The notes under the pieces were generated by a model. It was not told the DNA's origin. It made no database searches and was given only the letters and a program-made list of their open reading frames with translations. Positions 1 to 5,500 of a stretch of DNA of 5,500 bases are shown piece after piece (the stretch's first letter is position 1; each line of letters opens with the position of its first letter). The stretch lies in assembly GCA_023653245.1 (NCBI GenBank), contig JAMNXK010000180.1, positions 1 through 5,500 on the forward strand, read 5' to 3'. This DNA is from Tagaea sp. GTDB lineage: Bacteria > Pseudomonadota > Alphaproteobacteria > CACIAM-22H2. The translations under genes were made by a program, and so were the position numbers.

Positions 1-1
1 C

Positions 2-133
2 ATCGGGATCGAGCTGCAAGTGTCGATGGAGCTGTTCCGCTACGCCGAGGCCTCGACGATCATCCTGGCGATCTTGGTCCTGGTGATCGCGGTCGAGCAG
101 GCGGGTGCTTGGTTGCGCCGCCGGACGTTCTGA
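2..133 (+). CDS. phnE: PhnE-like phosphonate-type ABC transporter permease, C-terminal end (partial)
   Basis: Only the last 43 residues and the stop codon are inside the window; the gene begins to the left. The visible tail reads in one frame from IGIELQVSMELFRYAEAS into a hydrophobic segment (about residues 19-36 of the fragment, TIILAILVLVIAVEQAG) and ends in a basic tail, WLRRRTF. An amphipathic stretch with LFRY, then a last membrane helix, then a short RRR tail is how PhnE-family permeases of phosphonate/phosphite ABC importers usually finish. PhnE is an inner-membrane subunit that works with PhnC (ATPase) and PhnD (binding protein). As the stop is followed by an oppositely oriented gene, this is probably the last gene of its operon. 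With so little sequence, another BPD-type permease is possible; the assignment rests on pattern resemblance only. Confidence 0.65.
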   Translation: MGIELQVSMELFRYAEASTIILAILVLVIAVEQAGAWLRRRTF

Positions 134-141
134 ACGTCCGG
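121..141. terminator. Perfect 9-bp inverted repeat across the phnE-like stop codon, possible terminator hairpin
   Basis: CCGGACGTT (121-129) and AACGTCCGG (133-141) are exact reverse complements separated by only CTG. The loop runs into the TGA stop at 131-133. A stable GC-rich hairpin exactly at the end of a gene and facing a convergent gene is suggestive of transcription termination or 3'-end protection. There is no run of T after the stem on either strand, so it is not a canonical intrinsic terminator. The very tight 3-base loop and the overlap with the last codons are also unusual. Role inferred. Confidence 0.4.
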
Positions 142-190
142 ACCGGCGGTCGGCGGCCGCTTCGCGTCATACATATGTCACGGGAAAACG

Positions 191-1057
191 TCAGCACGCC
201 GGCCCGGACGCCGCCGTTTCGGACACGGCCGCGTCCAGCCGCAGCTCGTGGGCCGGGTAGTGATCGCACCCATCCTCGGTGCGCCAGACGAACCGGGCGA
301 AGTGATCCACGGCCAACGCCCGGCCCGGCAGGTCGAATTCGAAGCCTTTGCCGCTGGCGGCGAGGAAGCGGATGCCGGGGATGGGGTCCAGGCCCTCGAC
401 GACCGGCAAACGCGGCACTTTGAGCTGGTGCGAGACGTCGTAATGCACGATCGCGCCGTCGATCCGCGCCGAGAACCAGCAATGCATGCCCGGCGCGCGA
501 TCGGCGCCTTTCGCGAACCAGAATCCGGCGCAGTAAGCCGCTTCGATCCCCACGGCGCGCGCCGCGGCGACGCAATAGCCGTGCATGTCGATGCAAGTCC
601 CGCGCGTCGGCCGCGTCAGCAGCGGCACGGAATCGGAATCGCCCAGCACGGTGCCAGGCCCGTGCCCGTACCACAGGACCTCGCTCGCGTGATCGACGAT
701 CCGGCGCAAGGTTTGCGCGGGCCCGTCGGAGTCGGCCGCAAGGCGGCGCGCGAACGCCGCCAGTTCCGGCGACGCGCGCACATAACGCGTGTCGGGCGGC
801 GACCAGATCCAATCCGGCGGCGGCCCGTCGTACGGCGCGATCGCATAGCGCAGGATCGGCCGCAGCGGCGGTCGCGTCGCGCGGATGACGAACGCGCGCT
901 GGGGGGCGTTCCGCGCGCCGATCTCGGCTTCGATCTCGCCGTTCTCGACGGCGAGGCTGTCGAAGGCGTAGCCGAACGCGTCGAGCAATCGCGGGGCGAT
1001 CAGCAAAGGCCGGCCCGGCGGGACGGGATCGGAGAAGTGGACGCGCATGTCGATCAT
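191..1057 (-). CDS. Transglutaminase-like domain protein (putative cysteine protease/transferase)
   Basis: With the start chosen here the product is 288 residues. The central part shows the transglutaminase-like (papain-fold) triad: Cys155 in RGTCIDMHGYCVAAARAVGIEA, His192 in GMHCWFSAR, and Asp207 in IVHYDVSH. The spacing and the AARAVGIEAAY helix-strand after the Cys are typical of the superfamily. The first ~100 residues look like a beta-rich N-terminal domain. No signal peptide or membrane segment is visible, so it is probably cytoplasmic. Bacterial members are mostly peptidases or amide-processing enzymes; the substrate here is unknown. The start is uncertain: in-frame ATGs lie at 1153, 1120, 1057 and 1048 (giving 320, 309, 288 and 285 residues), and none has a good Shine-Dalgarno sequence. 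I prefer 1057 because the domain-like sequence MIDMRVHFSDPVPPGRP begins there, and the residues before it are low-complexity with more A-ending codons. The gene converges on the phnE-like gene and diverges from the importer operon. Confidence 0.85.
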   Translation of the reverse strand: MIDMRVHFSDPVPPGRPLLIAPRLLDAFGYAFDSLAVENGEIEAEIGARNAPQRAFVIRATRPPLRPILRYAIAPYDGPPPDWIWSPPDTRYVRASPELAAFARRLAADSDGPAQTLRRIVDHASEVLWYGHGPGTVLGDSDSVPLLTRPTRGTCIDMHGYCVAAARAVGIEAAYCAGFWFAKGADRAPGMHCWFSARIDGAIVHYDVSHQLKVPRLPVVEGLDPIPGIRFLAASGKGFEFDLPGRALAVDHFARFVWRTEDGCDHYPAHELRLDAAVSETAASGPAC

Positions 1058-1230
1058 GATGGGCGCCAGTTCGCCTTCGGCCGGCCGGAGCGTCAAGCCT
1101 CGCGGCGGGAGCCGTGTCATACAATTCGCACGCGGCCGTTGCGCGTCGATCATCGTGGCGAGACGCGATTGTCATACGCGGCTTGTAGCGTTCGCTTCGG
1201 CGGCGGGGTCCGCCGGAGGGAGATGCCGCC
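1058..1230. promoter_or_regulatory. Divergent intergenic region, presumed to hold both promoters
   Basis: This stretch separates the minus-strand transglutaminase-like gene from the plus-strand importer operon, so transcription of both should start in or near it. It has the only AT-richer patches nearby (around 1117-1127 and 1167-1177). The word TGTCATAC occurs twice in the same direction, at 1115-1122 and 1170-1177. TTGTCA at 1169-1174 resembles a -35 box, but no acceptable -10 follows at 16-18 bases, and I could not find a sigma-70 pair for the minus-strand gene either. If the longer transglutaminase starts are real, the intergenic part shrinks to 1121-1230 or 1154-1230. Confidence 0.35.
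1215..1222 (+). promoter_or_regulatory. Strong Shine-Dalgarno sequence of the substrate-binding protein gene
   Basis: GGAGGGAG lies 8 bases before the ATG at 1231, near-ideal sequence and spacing. It fixes the start of the binding-protein gene and is the only clear ribosome binding site of the operon; the downstream genes overlap their predecessors. High translation of the binding protein relative to the membrane subunits would be usual for such importers. Confidence 0.8.
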
Positions 1231-2790
1231 ATGCACGATCAATTCGGCCGCCGCGCTTTCTTGGGGGGTGCTTCGGCGCTCGCCGCTGCGGGCTTGCTCG
1301 ATCACGTCCCCGGCATGGGCCCGCACGAAGCCCATGCCCAGGCGCCTTCGCGCGCGGGCACGCTCAAGATCGCACTGCTCGGGCTCGACACCTCCGACCC
1401 GCATCGCCACACCGGTTCGATCGCCGTCCAGCAGGTCTACGCCGAGGCGCTGACCAGCATCGCCGACGACGGCAAGGCGATCCCCTATCTCGCCGAATCC
1501 TGGACCGTGAGCCCGGACGGCAAGCGCTACGTGTTCCGCATCCGCGCGGGCGTGAAGTTCCACAACGGCCGGGAGATGACCGCCGCCGACGTGCTGGCCA
1601 ACGCCACGCGCGTGCGCGATCTGCGCCGGGGCTGGCTCGCCGCCCCGATGCAGCTGGTCGATACGATGGAAGCGCCCGACGCGCGCACGTTCGTCATGGC
1701 GATGAAGGAGCCCTACGGGCCGCTGCTGAACATCCTGTCGGAGCTTTGGGTCCTGGCGCCGGAAAGCCCGGGCTGGGCGGCAACGATCCAGACGCCGATC
1801 GGCACCGGGCCCTTCGCCTTCGGCCAATGGGTGCCGAACGAAAAGCTTCTGGCGCCCGCGCATCGCGACTACTGGCAGCCGGGTTTGCCCAAGGTCGCGG
1901 CGGTCGAATTCAACCTGCGCGACACGGTCGATTATTCGCTGGCCTTGCGCGCGGGCGATCTGCACGTGGCGCGCGCCCCCGCCGACCAGATGGCGGTGCT
2001 CAAAGCCGACCCCAACATCCAGATCCAGTTCATGAAGGACACGAGCTGGATCTTCTGGTCGTTCAACAACCGCCGGCCGCGCGCGCCGTTCGACAACGTC
2101 AAGGTCCGCGAGGCGATTTCGCATGCGATGGACAAGGCGGCGCTGCTGAAGATCTGGGCCGGCGAGGCCGGCGTGCCGACCAATCAAATGGCGGCGCCGG
2201 GCAATTTCTTCTGGGACGAAACCCTGCACAAGGCCGACGCCCACGCCAAGCCCGACCGGGCCAAGGCGCTGGCGATGCTCGCGGCCGAGAACGTGGTGCC
2301 CGTGCGCACGCCGTTGCGCATCGTGTCGTGGCAGAACGACTACTCGCAAGCTTGCGCGCAGACGATGCGCGAGCTGGGCTTCCAGGTCGAGCATCTGGCG
2401 CTCGACGACATCGGCGCGCAGCGCCGTCTGGCCCAGCTCGACTGGGATCTGGCGCCGTTCGGCAGCGGGCCGCGCGCCGACATCTTCCTGCGCTTCGTGC
2501 GGATGATGTCCGACGGCCCGAACACCGGCCTGTGGGGCAGCCCGCAGGATGCGGCGTTCGACGATATGGTCAAGAAGGCCGTCGCGGCGGTCGATCTCGA
2601 TGTCCGCCGCGCGCACTATCTGGAAGCCTGGCGCCACGCGATGGCGCGCTACTGGACCGTCGTGATCGGCCACTCGGCCGAGGCGATCGCCAATCGCCGC
2701 GACGCGACCGGCTGGTCGCCGGGTTTCACTTGGGGCGCGGCGCGCGTCGATGGCGGGGTTGCGCATACCAGCCTCGTGCGCGCCAGCTGA
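1231..2790 (+). CDS. Periplasmic substrate-binding protein of a peptide/nickel-type ABC importer (SBP_bac_5 family), Tat-exported
   Basis: This 519-residue protein has the length of DppA/OppA-type receptors. The N-terminus carries a twin-arginine signal: GRRAFLGG at 6-13, a hydrophobic stretch to about residue 23, and a likely cleavage site near AHAQA (34-38), so it is expected to fold before export to the periplasm. The family core follows: AESWTVSPDGKRYVFRIR and VKFHNG then AADV at 88-121, GTGPFAFGQW and HRDYW at 191-215, the FNNRRPRAPFDNVKVREAISHAMDK block at 278-302, and a C-terminal lobe with WDLAPFGSG at 405-413 and a DGPNTGLWGSP-type segment at 428-438. The role is to capture solute and deliver it to the permease pair encoded next. 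Family members bind di- and oligopeptides, opines, nickel chelates or other solutes; I cannot tell the ligand from the sequence. The start is supported by the strong ribosome binding site. It leads the operon and overlaps the next gene. Confidence 0.95.
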   Translation: MHDQFGRRAFLGGASALAAAGLLDHVPGMGPHEAHAQAPSRAGTLKIALLGLDTSDPHRHTGSIAVQQVYAEALTSIADDGKAIPYLAESWTVSPDGKRYVFRIRAGVKFHNGREMTAADVLANATRVRDLRRGWLAAPMQLVDTMEAPDARTFVMAMKEPYGPLLNILSELWVLAPESPGWAATIQTPIGTGPFAFGQWVPNEKLLAPAHRDYWQPGLPKVAAVEFNLRDTVDYSLALRAGDLHVARAPADQMAVLKADPNIQIQFMKDTSWIFWSFNNRRPRAPFDNVKVREAISHAMDKAALLKIWAGEAGVPTNQMAAPGNFFWDETLHKADAHAKPDRAKALAMLAAENVVPVRTPLRIVSWQNDYSQACAQTMRELGFQVEHLALDDIGAQRRLAQLDWDLAPFGSGPRADIFLRFVRMMSDGPNTGLWGSPQDAAFDDMVKKAVAAVDLDVRRAHYLEAWRHAMARYWTVVIGHSAEAIANRRDATGWSPGFTWGAARVDGGVAHTSLVRAS

Positions 2791-3616
2791 CTTGCGATCG
2801 GCACCGTCGCTCCGGGCGCGCTTGGCCTTCGCCGTGTTGCTCGCGGCGGCGGCGCTGGGCGCGTTCGGGCCGTCGCTGACCGGGCTCGATCCGCTGGCGC
2901 AGAATATCGCCGGCGCCAATGCGGGGCCGAGCGCCGCGCACTGGCTCGGCCAAGACCATCTCGGGCGCGACATCTTCACCCGCCTGGCCGTCGGCACGCG
3001 ATTGACGATGGCGGTCGCGCTCGCCTCGACCGCCGGCGCGATCCTGTTCGGCGCGGTCTTGGGTTTGATCTGCGTGACCGCGGGCAAGGCGTTCGAATGG
3101 CTCGCCTTCGGCGCCTTCGATCTGGTGCGCGCGATGCCCTCGATCCTGCTCGCTATGACGCTGCTGGTGGCGCTGGGGCCCGGCGTGCCGTCGGTGGCGC
3201 TGGCGATCGCGATCGCCTACGCGCCCGTCTTCGCCTACGTCGCGCGCGCCGCCTGGCTGCGCGAGACCGCGTCGGGCTATGTCGCGGCCGCCGCGACGAT
3301 GGGCTCGCCGCCACTGGTCACGCTGGCCCGCCACATCGCGCCCAACGTCGCGGGCGCGGTGATCACCCAAGCGGCGATCGTCGTACCGCGCGCGATCACA
3401 ACCGAGTCGGTGCTCAGCTTCTTCGGCATCGGCGTGACGCCGGGCACACCCACCTGGGGCCGAATGATCGCCGATTCGGTCAAGCACGCGGAGACGGCGC
3501 CGATCGCGATTCTGGTGCCAGTGCTGGCCTTGGCGTGCGTCAGTCTGGCTTTCGCGCTGCTCGGCGACCGGCTGCGGCTCGCTTGGGATCCGTTGCGCAA
3601 AGGCGGCGGACCGTGA
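2750..3616 (+). CDS. ABC importer inner-membrane permease, DppC type
   Basis: This 288-residue membrane protein is the C-type half of the permease pair. An N-terminal helix (about 22-43) is followed by the family hallmark HWLGQDHLGRDIFTRLAVGTR (64-84), then helices near 86-110, 120-142, 146-168, 201-216 and 250-272. ESVLSFFGIGV then TPTWGRMIADS at 219-243 is a second strong DppC/OppC hallmark. The cytoplasmic coupling (EAA) loop is GYVAAAATMGSPPLVTLARHIAPN at 176-199: Gly185, His195 and PN are kept, but the usual Glu is Ala. The start is uncertain. ATG at 2750 overlaps the binding-protein gene by 41 bases and lacks a Shine-Dalgarno sequence; a TTG at 2792, just after the preceding stop, would give 274 residues and keep all hallmarks. 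The order is unusual, since the DppB-type partner normally comes first. It should dimerise with the next gene's product in the inner membrane. Confidence 0.93.
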   Translation: MAGLRIPASCAPADLRSAPSLRARLAFAVLLAAAALGAFGPSLTGLDPLAQNIAGANAGPSAAHWLGQDHLGRDIFTRLAVGTRLTMAVALASTAGAILFGAVLGLICVTAGKAFEWLAFGAFDLVRAMPSILLAMTLLVALGPGVPSVALAIAIAYAPVFAYVARAAWLRETASGYVAAAATMGSPPLVTLARHIAPNVAGAVITQAAIVVPRAITTESVLSFFGIGVTPGTPTWGRMIADSVKHAETAPIAILVPVLALACVSLAFALLGDRLRLAWDPLRKGGGP

Positions 3617-4515
3617 GCGCGCTCGTCATACCCTTGCTGCGCCAGGCGGCGCTGATCTGCGCCATCGTGGTGGCGGTATTCTTCTTGATCCGCGTCGTGC
3701 CCGGCGACGCGGCCGACGTGCTCGCCCTCGAAGGCGATCTGACCGAGGCCGAGATCGCCGCGGTCCGCGTCGAACTCGGGCTCGACTTGCCCGCCCATGC
3801 GCAGCTCGCGCGCTGGGTGTCGCGCGCGGCCCAAGGCGATCTGGGCTTGTCGCTGCGCTTCGAGCGGCCGGTCGCGGACATGATCGGCTTCGCCATTCCC
3901 GCCACGCTGGAACTGGCGGCGGCGGCGCTGGCGATCGGCCTCGCTTTGGGCGTCGCCTTGGCGGCGCTGGCGGCGATCTGGCCGCGCTCGCCGTTCGCCT
4001 GGCTGGTGGAGGCGGTGAATGTCTGGTCGATCGCCCTGCCGACCTTCTGCGTCGGGCTCGCCGCGATTCTGGTGTTCTCGATCTGGCTCGGCTGGATGCC
4101 CGTGCTGGGCAATACGTTGATCCCGGCCTTGGTGATCGGCATCGACGTCGCGGGCCAGATCGTCAAGCCGCTGCACGAGGAGCTCAAGGAAACCGCGGCG
4201 GCGCCGTTCGTGCGCGCGGCGCGCGCGCGCGGCGAGTCCCGCGCGCGGATCGTGCTCGCGCGGCTGCTGCCCAACGCCGCCCCGGTCGCGATCGCGCTGT
4301 CGGGTTTGATCCTGGCGGGCTTGATCGGCGGCACGCTGACGATGGAGGTTCTGTTCGGCCTGCCCGGGCTCGGCACGCTGGCGCTGCAGGCGATCCAGGG
4401 CCGCGACTATCCGGTCGTGCAGGCGGTGATCCTGCTGTTCGCCGTGTCGATCGTCGCCGTCAACGCGGCGACCGATCTGTGCCAGCGCCTGATGGATCCC
4501 CGGTTGCGCCGATGA
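3613..4515 (+). CDS. ABC importer inner-membrane permease, DppB type
   Basis: The product is 300 residues from a GTG start; the reading frame is open further upstream, but that part reads as an Arg-rich shadow of the previous gene. The GTG shares bases with the preceding TGA (GTGA), a typical coupled start. DppB/OppB hallmarks are clear: FFLIRVVPGDAAD at 23-35, TEAEIAAVRVELGLDLPAHAQ at 44-64, QGDLGLSLRFERPV at 74-87, the EAA loop FVRAARARGESRARIVLARLLPN at 199-221, and MEVLFGLPGLGTLALQAIQ then RDYPVVQAVILL at 244-275. Helices are near 12-29, 98-122, 130-160, 167-184, 222-246 and 268-289. It ends in the common DPRLRR tail. At 300 residues it is slightly short: the segment between WMPVLG (161-166) and the EAA loop looks reduced. 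It forms the translocation pore with the DppC-type subunit. Confidence 0.94.
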   Translation: MSALVIPLLRQAALICAIVVAVFFLIRVVPGDAADVLALEGDLTEAEIAAVRVELGLDLPAHAQLARWVSRAAQGDLGLSLRFERPVADMIGFAIPATLELAAAALAIGLALGVALAALAAIWPRSPFAWLVEAVNVWSIALPTFCVGLAAILVFSIWLGWMPVLGNTLIPALVIGIDVAGQIVKPLHEELKETAAAPFVRAARARGESRARIVLARLLPNAAPVAIALSGLILAGLIGGTLTMEVLFGLPGLGTLALQAIQGRDYPVVQAVILLFAVSIVAVNAATDLCQRLMDPRLRR

Positions 4516-5500
4516 CGCTGCTCGCGGTCGACGATCTGAGCGTCGAGATCGCCGGCACGCGCGCGGTCGACCGCGCGAGCTTCGCCGTCGCCGCGGGCGA
4601 GACGCTGGGGCTGGTCGGCGAGTCGGGCTCGGGCAAGACGATGACGGCGCTGGCGATCGCGGGTCTGCTGCCGCCGGCCGCGCGCGCGCAGGGCCGGGTG
4701 CGCTTCGGGCCCAAGAGCCTCGATCCCGCCACGCCGCAAGCGTGGACCGGCTTGCGCGGCAAGCGCATCGGCTTCGTGTTCCAGGATCCCTATTCGAGTT
4801 TCGATCCGCTCGACGCGGTCGGCGCGCAGATCGCGCGCGCGAGCTTCCTGCCGCCGGACCAAGCGCGCCGACGCGCGCTCGACCTGCTCGCGGAATGCGG
4901 CCTGCCCGATCCGGCGGCCGCCGCGCGCGCCTTCCCCCATCAGTTGTCGGGCGGACAGCTGCAGCGCGCGGGCATCGCCGCGGCCCTCGCGGCCGGCCCC
5001 GATCTGCTGATCGCCGACGAGCCGACGACGGCGCTGGACATGACCGTGCAGGCGCAAGTTCTCGCCCTGCTCTTGCGCCTGCAGAACCGGCTCGGCATGG
5101 CGATGCTGTTCGTCAGCCACGATCTGGCGGTCGTGGCGGCGATGGCGCGCGACGTCGCGGTGATGCGCGCGGGCCGGATCGTCGAACTCGGCCCGGCCGC
5201 GCGCGTGCTGCACCGACCCGAACACGCCTATACGCGCATGCTGCTGGCCGCACGGCCCGCGGGCAGGCTCGCCGGCGACGCGCCGCCCGCCGACGGCGCG
5301 GCGGCCCTGGACGCGCAAGGTCTCGTCTTCACGCATCGGGCGCGACGGCGCGGCGGCGCGCCGACGCGCGCGCTCGACGGCGTCACGCTGCGCGTCGCCG
5401 AAGGCGGGTGCGTCGGCTTGGTGGGCGAGTCCGGATCGGGCAAGTCGACGCTCGCGCGCCTGGCCGTGGGCTTGCTGCGGCCCGGCGCCGGATCGATCCG
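4512..5500 (+). CDS. ABC importer ATP-binding protein, apparently a fused DppD-DppF-type double ATPase (3' end outside window)
   Basis: ATG at 4512 overlaps the previous stop (ATGA), and the frame stays open to the window edge, giving 329 residues so far. The first ATPase domain is complete: Walker A GESGSGKT 36-43, Q-loop FQDP with Gln91, signature LSGGQLQR 145-152, Walker B LLIADEP 165-171, D-loop ALD 174-176, and switch His203 in VSHD. The RPEHAYTRMLLAA segment (235-247) resembles the end motif of oligopeptide-transporter ATPases. After a short Ala/Gly/Pro-rich linker (about 248-264) a second domain starts with LDAQGLVFTH and has its own Walker A, GESGSGKS, at 305-312. One chain therefore probably supplies both ATPase domains that peptide importers usually carry on separate DppD and DppF proteins; full length would be expected above 500 residues. 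It is a cytoplasmic subunit that powers the B/C permease. The second domain's signature, Walker B and stop are not visible. Confidence 0.93.
   Translation, partial: MTLLAVDDLSVEIAGTRAVDRASFAVAAGETLGLVGESGSGKTMTALAIAGLLPPAARAQGRVRFGPKSLDPATPQAWTGLRGKRIGFVFQDPYSSFDPLDAVGAQIARASFLPPDQARRRALDLLAECGLPDPAAAARAFPHQLSGGQLQRAGIAAALAAGPDLLIADEPTTALDMTVQAQVLALLLRLQNRLGMAMLFVSHDLAVVAAMARDVAVMRAGRIVELGPAARVLHRPEHAYTRMLLAARPAGRLAGDAPPADGAAALDAQGLVFTHRARRRGGAPTRALDGVTLRVAEGGCVGLVGESGSGKSTLARLAVGLLRPGAGSI

Noticed and set aside
171..178. Palindrome ACATATGT in the convergent gap
   Set aside because: Only 8 bases and without flanking symmetry; too short to claim as an operator or attachment site.
1160..1200. 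Sigma-70 promoter with TTGTCA as the -35 box
   Set aside because: No hexamer resembling TATAAT lies 16-18 bases downstream; reporting a promoter at exact bases would be unsupported.
60..1232. Minus-strand open frame of 390 codons overlapping the transglutaminase-like gene in another frame
   Set aside because: Extremely Arg-rich with no recognisable motif, while the alternative frame carries an intact Cys-His-Asp triad.
248..1453. Plus-strand open frame antisense to the transglutaminase-like gene and running into the receptor gene
   Set aside because: It crosses two real genes, has a biased Arg/Asp/Gly composition and shows no family pattern.
1047..2879. Plus-strand 610-codon open frame overlapping the receptor gene
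   Set aside because: It is the receptor sequence in another frame with Arg-rich translation; the receptor frame has the ribosome binding site, Tat signal and SBP_bac_5 motifs.
1150..3087. Long minus-strand open frame (645 codons) opposite the receptor and DppC-type genes
   Set aside because: Arg/His/Ala-rich product with no domain pattern; it is the antisense shadow of genes with clear family hallmarks on the plus strand, as expected in GC-rich DNA.
3097..3612. Upstream extension of the DppB-type reading frame
   Set aside because: It lies wholly inside the DppC-type gene and translates to Arg/Ala/Gly-rich nonsense until the GTG at 3613, where membrane-protein sequence begins.
4219..4231. 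Alternating GC run that could adopt Z-DNA
   Set aside because: It simply encodes Arg/Ala codons of the conserved coupling loop; similar CG-rich words are scattered through the whole window.
2726..5443. Several minus-strand open frames opposite the permeases and ATPase
   Set aside because: All give Arg/Gln/His- or Ser/Ala-rich products without motifs and lie opposite genes with strong hallmarks.

Overview
The window is very GC-rich, with G or C at nearly every third codon position, alternating Arg/Ala/Leu-rich proteins and long antisense shadow frames. The gene set is bacterial. Codon style and family resemblance suggest an alphaproteobacterium, perhaps Rhodospirillales-like; that placement is inference. 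No tRNA, rRNA, CRISPR array, insertion sequence or phage gene is visible.

Layout: (1) The first 133 bases are the 3' end of a plus-strand permease gene, best matched to a phosphonate-type (PhnE-like) ABC permease, so the left edge is the end of another transport operon. A perfect 9-bp inverted repeat covers its stop codon. (2) A short convergent gap (134-190) follows. (3) A minus-strand gene ending at 191 encodes a transglutaminase-like cysteine enzyme with a recognisable Cys-His-Asp triad. (4) A divergent intergenic region (about 1058-1230) holds a strong ribosome binding site for the next gene but no convincing sigma-70 promoter. (5) From 1231 to the right edge lies a tightly packed plus-strand operon for a peptide/nickel-family (Dpp/Opp-type) ABC importer: a Tat-exported substrate-binding protein, a DppC-type permease, a DppB-type permease, and an ATPase that carries a second Walker A motif and so is probably a fused two-domain (DppD-DppF type) ATPase. 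The last gene is cut by the window end.

The operon genes overlap (41, 4 and 4 bases), which implies translational coupling and balanced subunit supply. The expected machine is a periplasmic solute receptor feeding a B/C permease heterodimer driven by one double-ATPase chain. The substrate cannot be named from sequence; peptides or other small amino-acid-derived solutes are the family default. The adjacent divergent transglutaminase-like enzyme could act on the same kind of substrate, but that is only a positional hint.

Overall this is a fairly ordinary transport locus. Modest points of interest are the fused ATPase, the C-before-B permease order, the shortened cytoplasmic loop of the B permease, the hairpin across the phnE-like stop codon, and repeated TGTCATAC words in the divergent region. 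I found no evidence for a new type of system.
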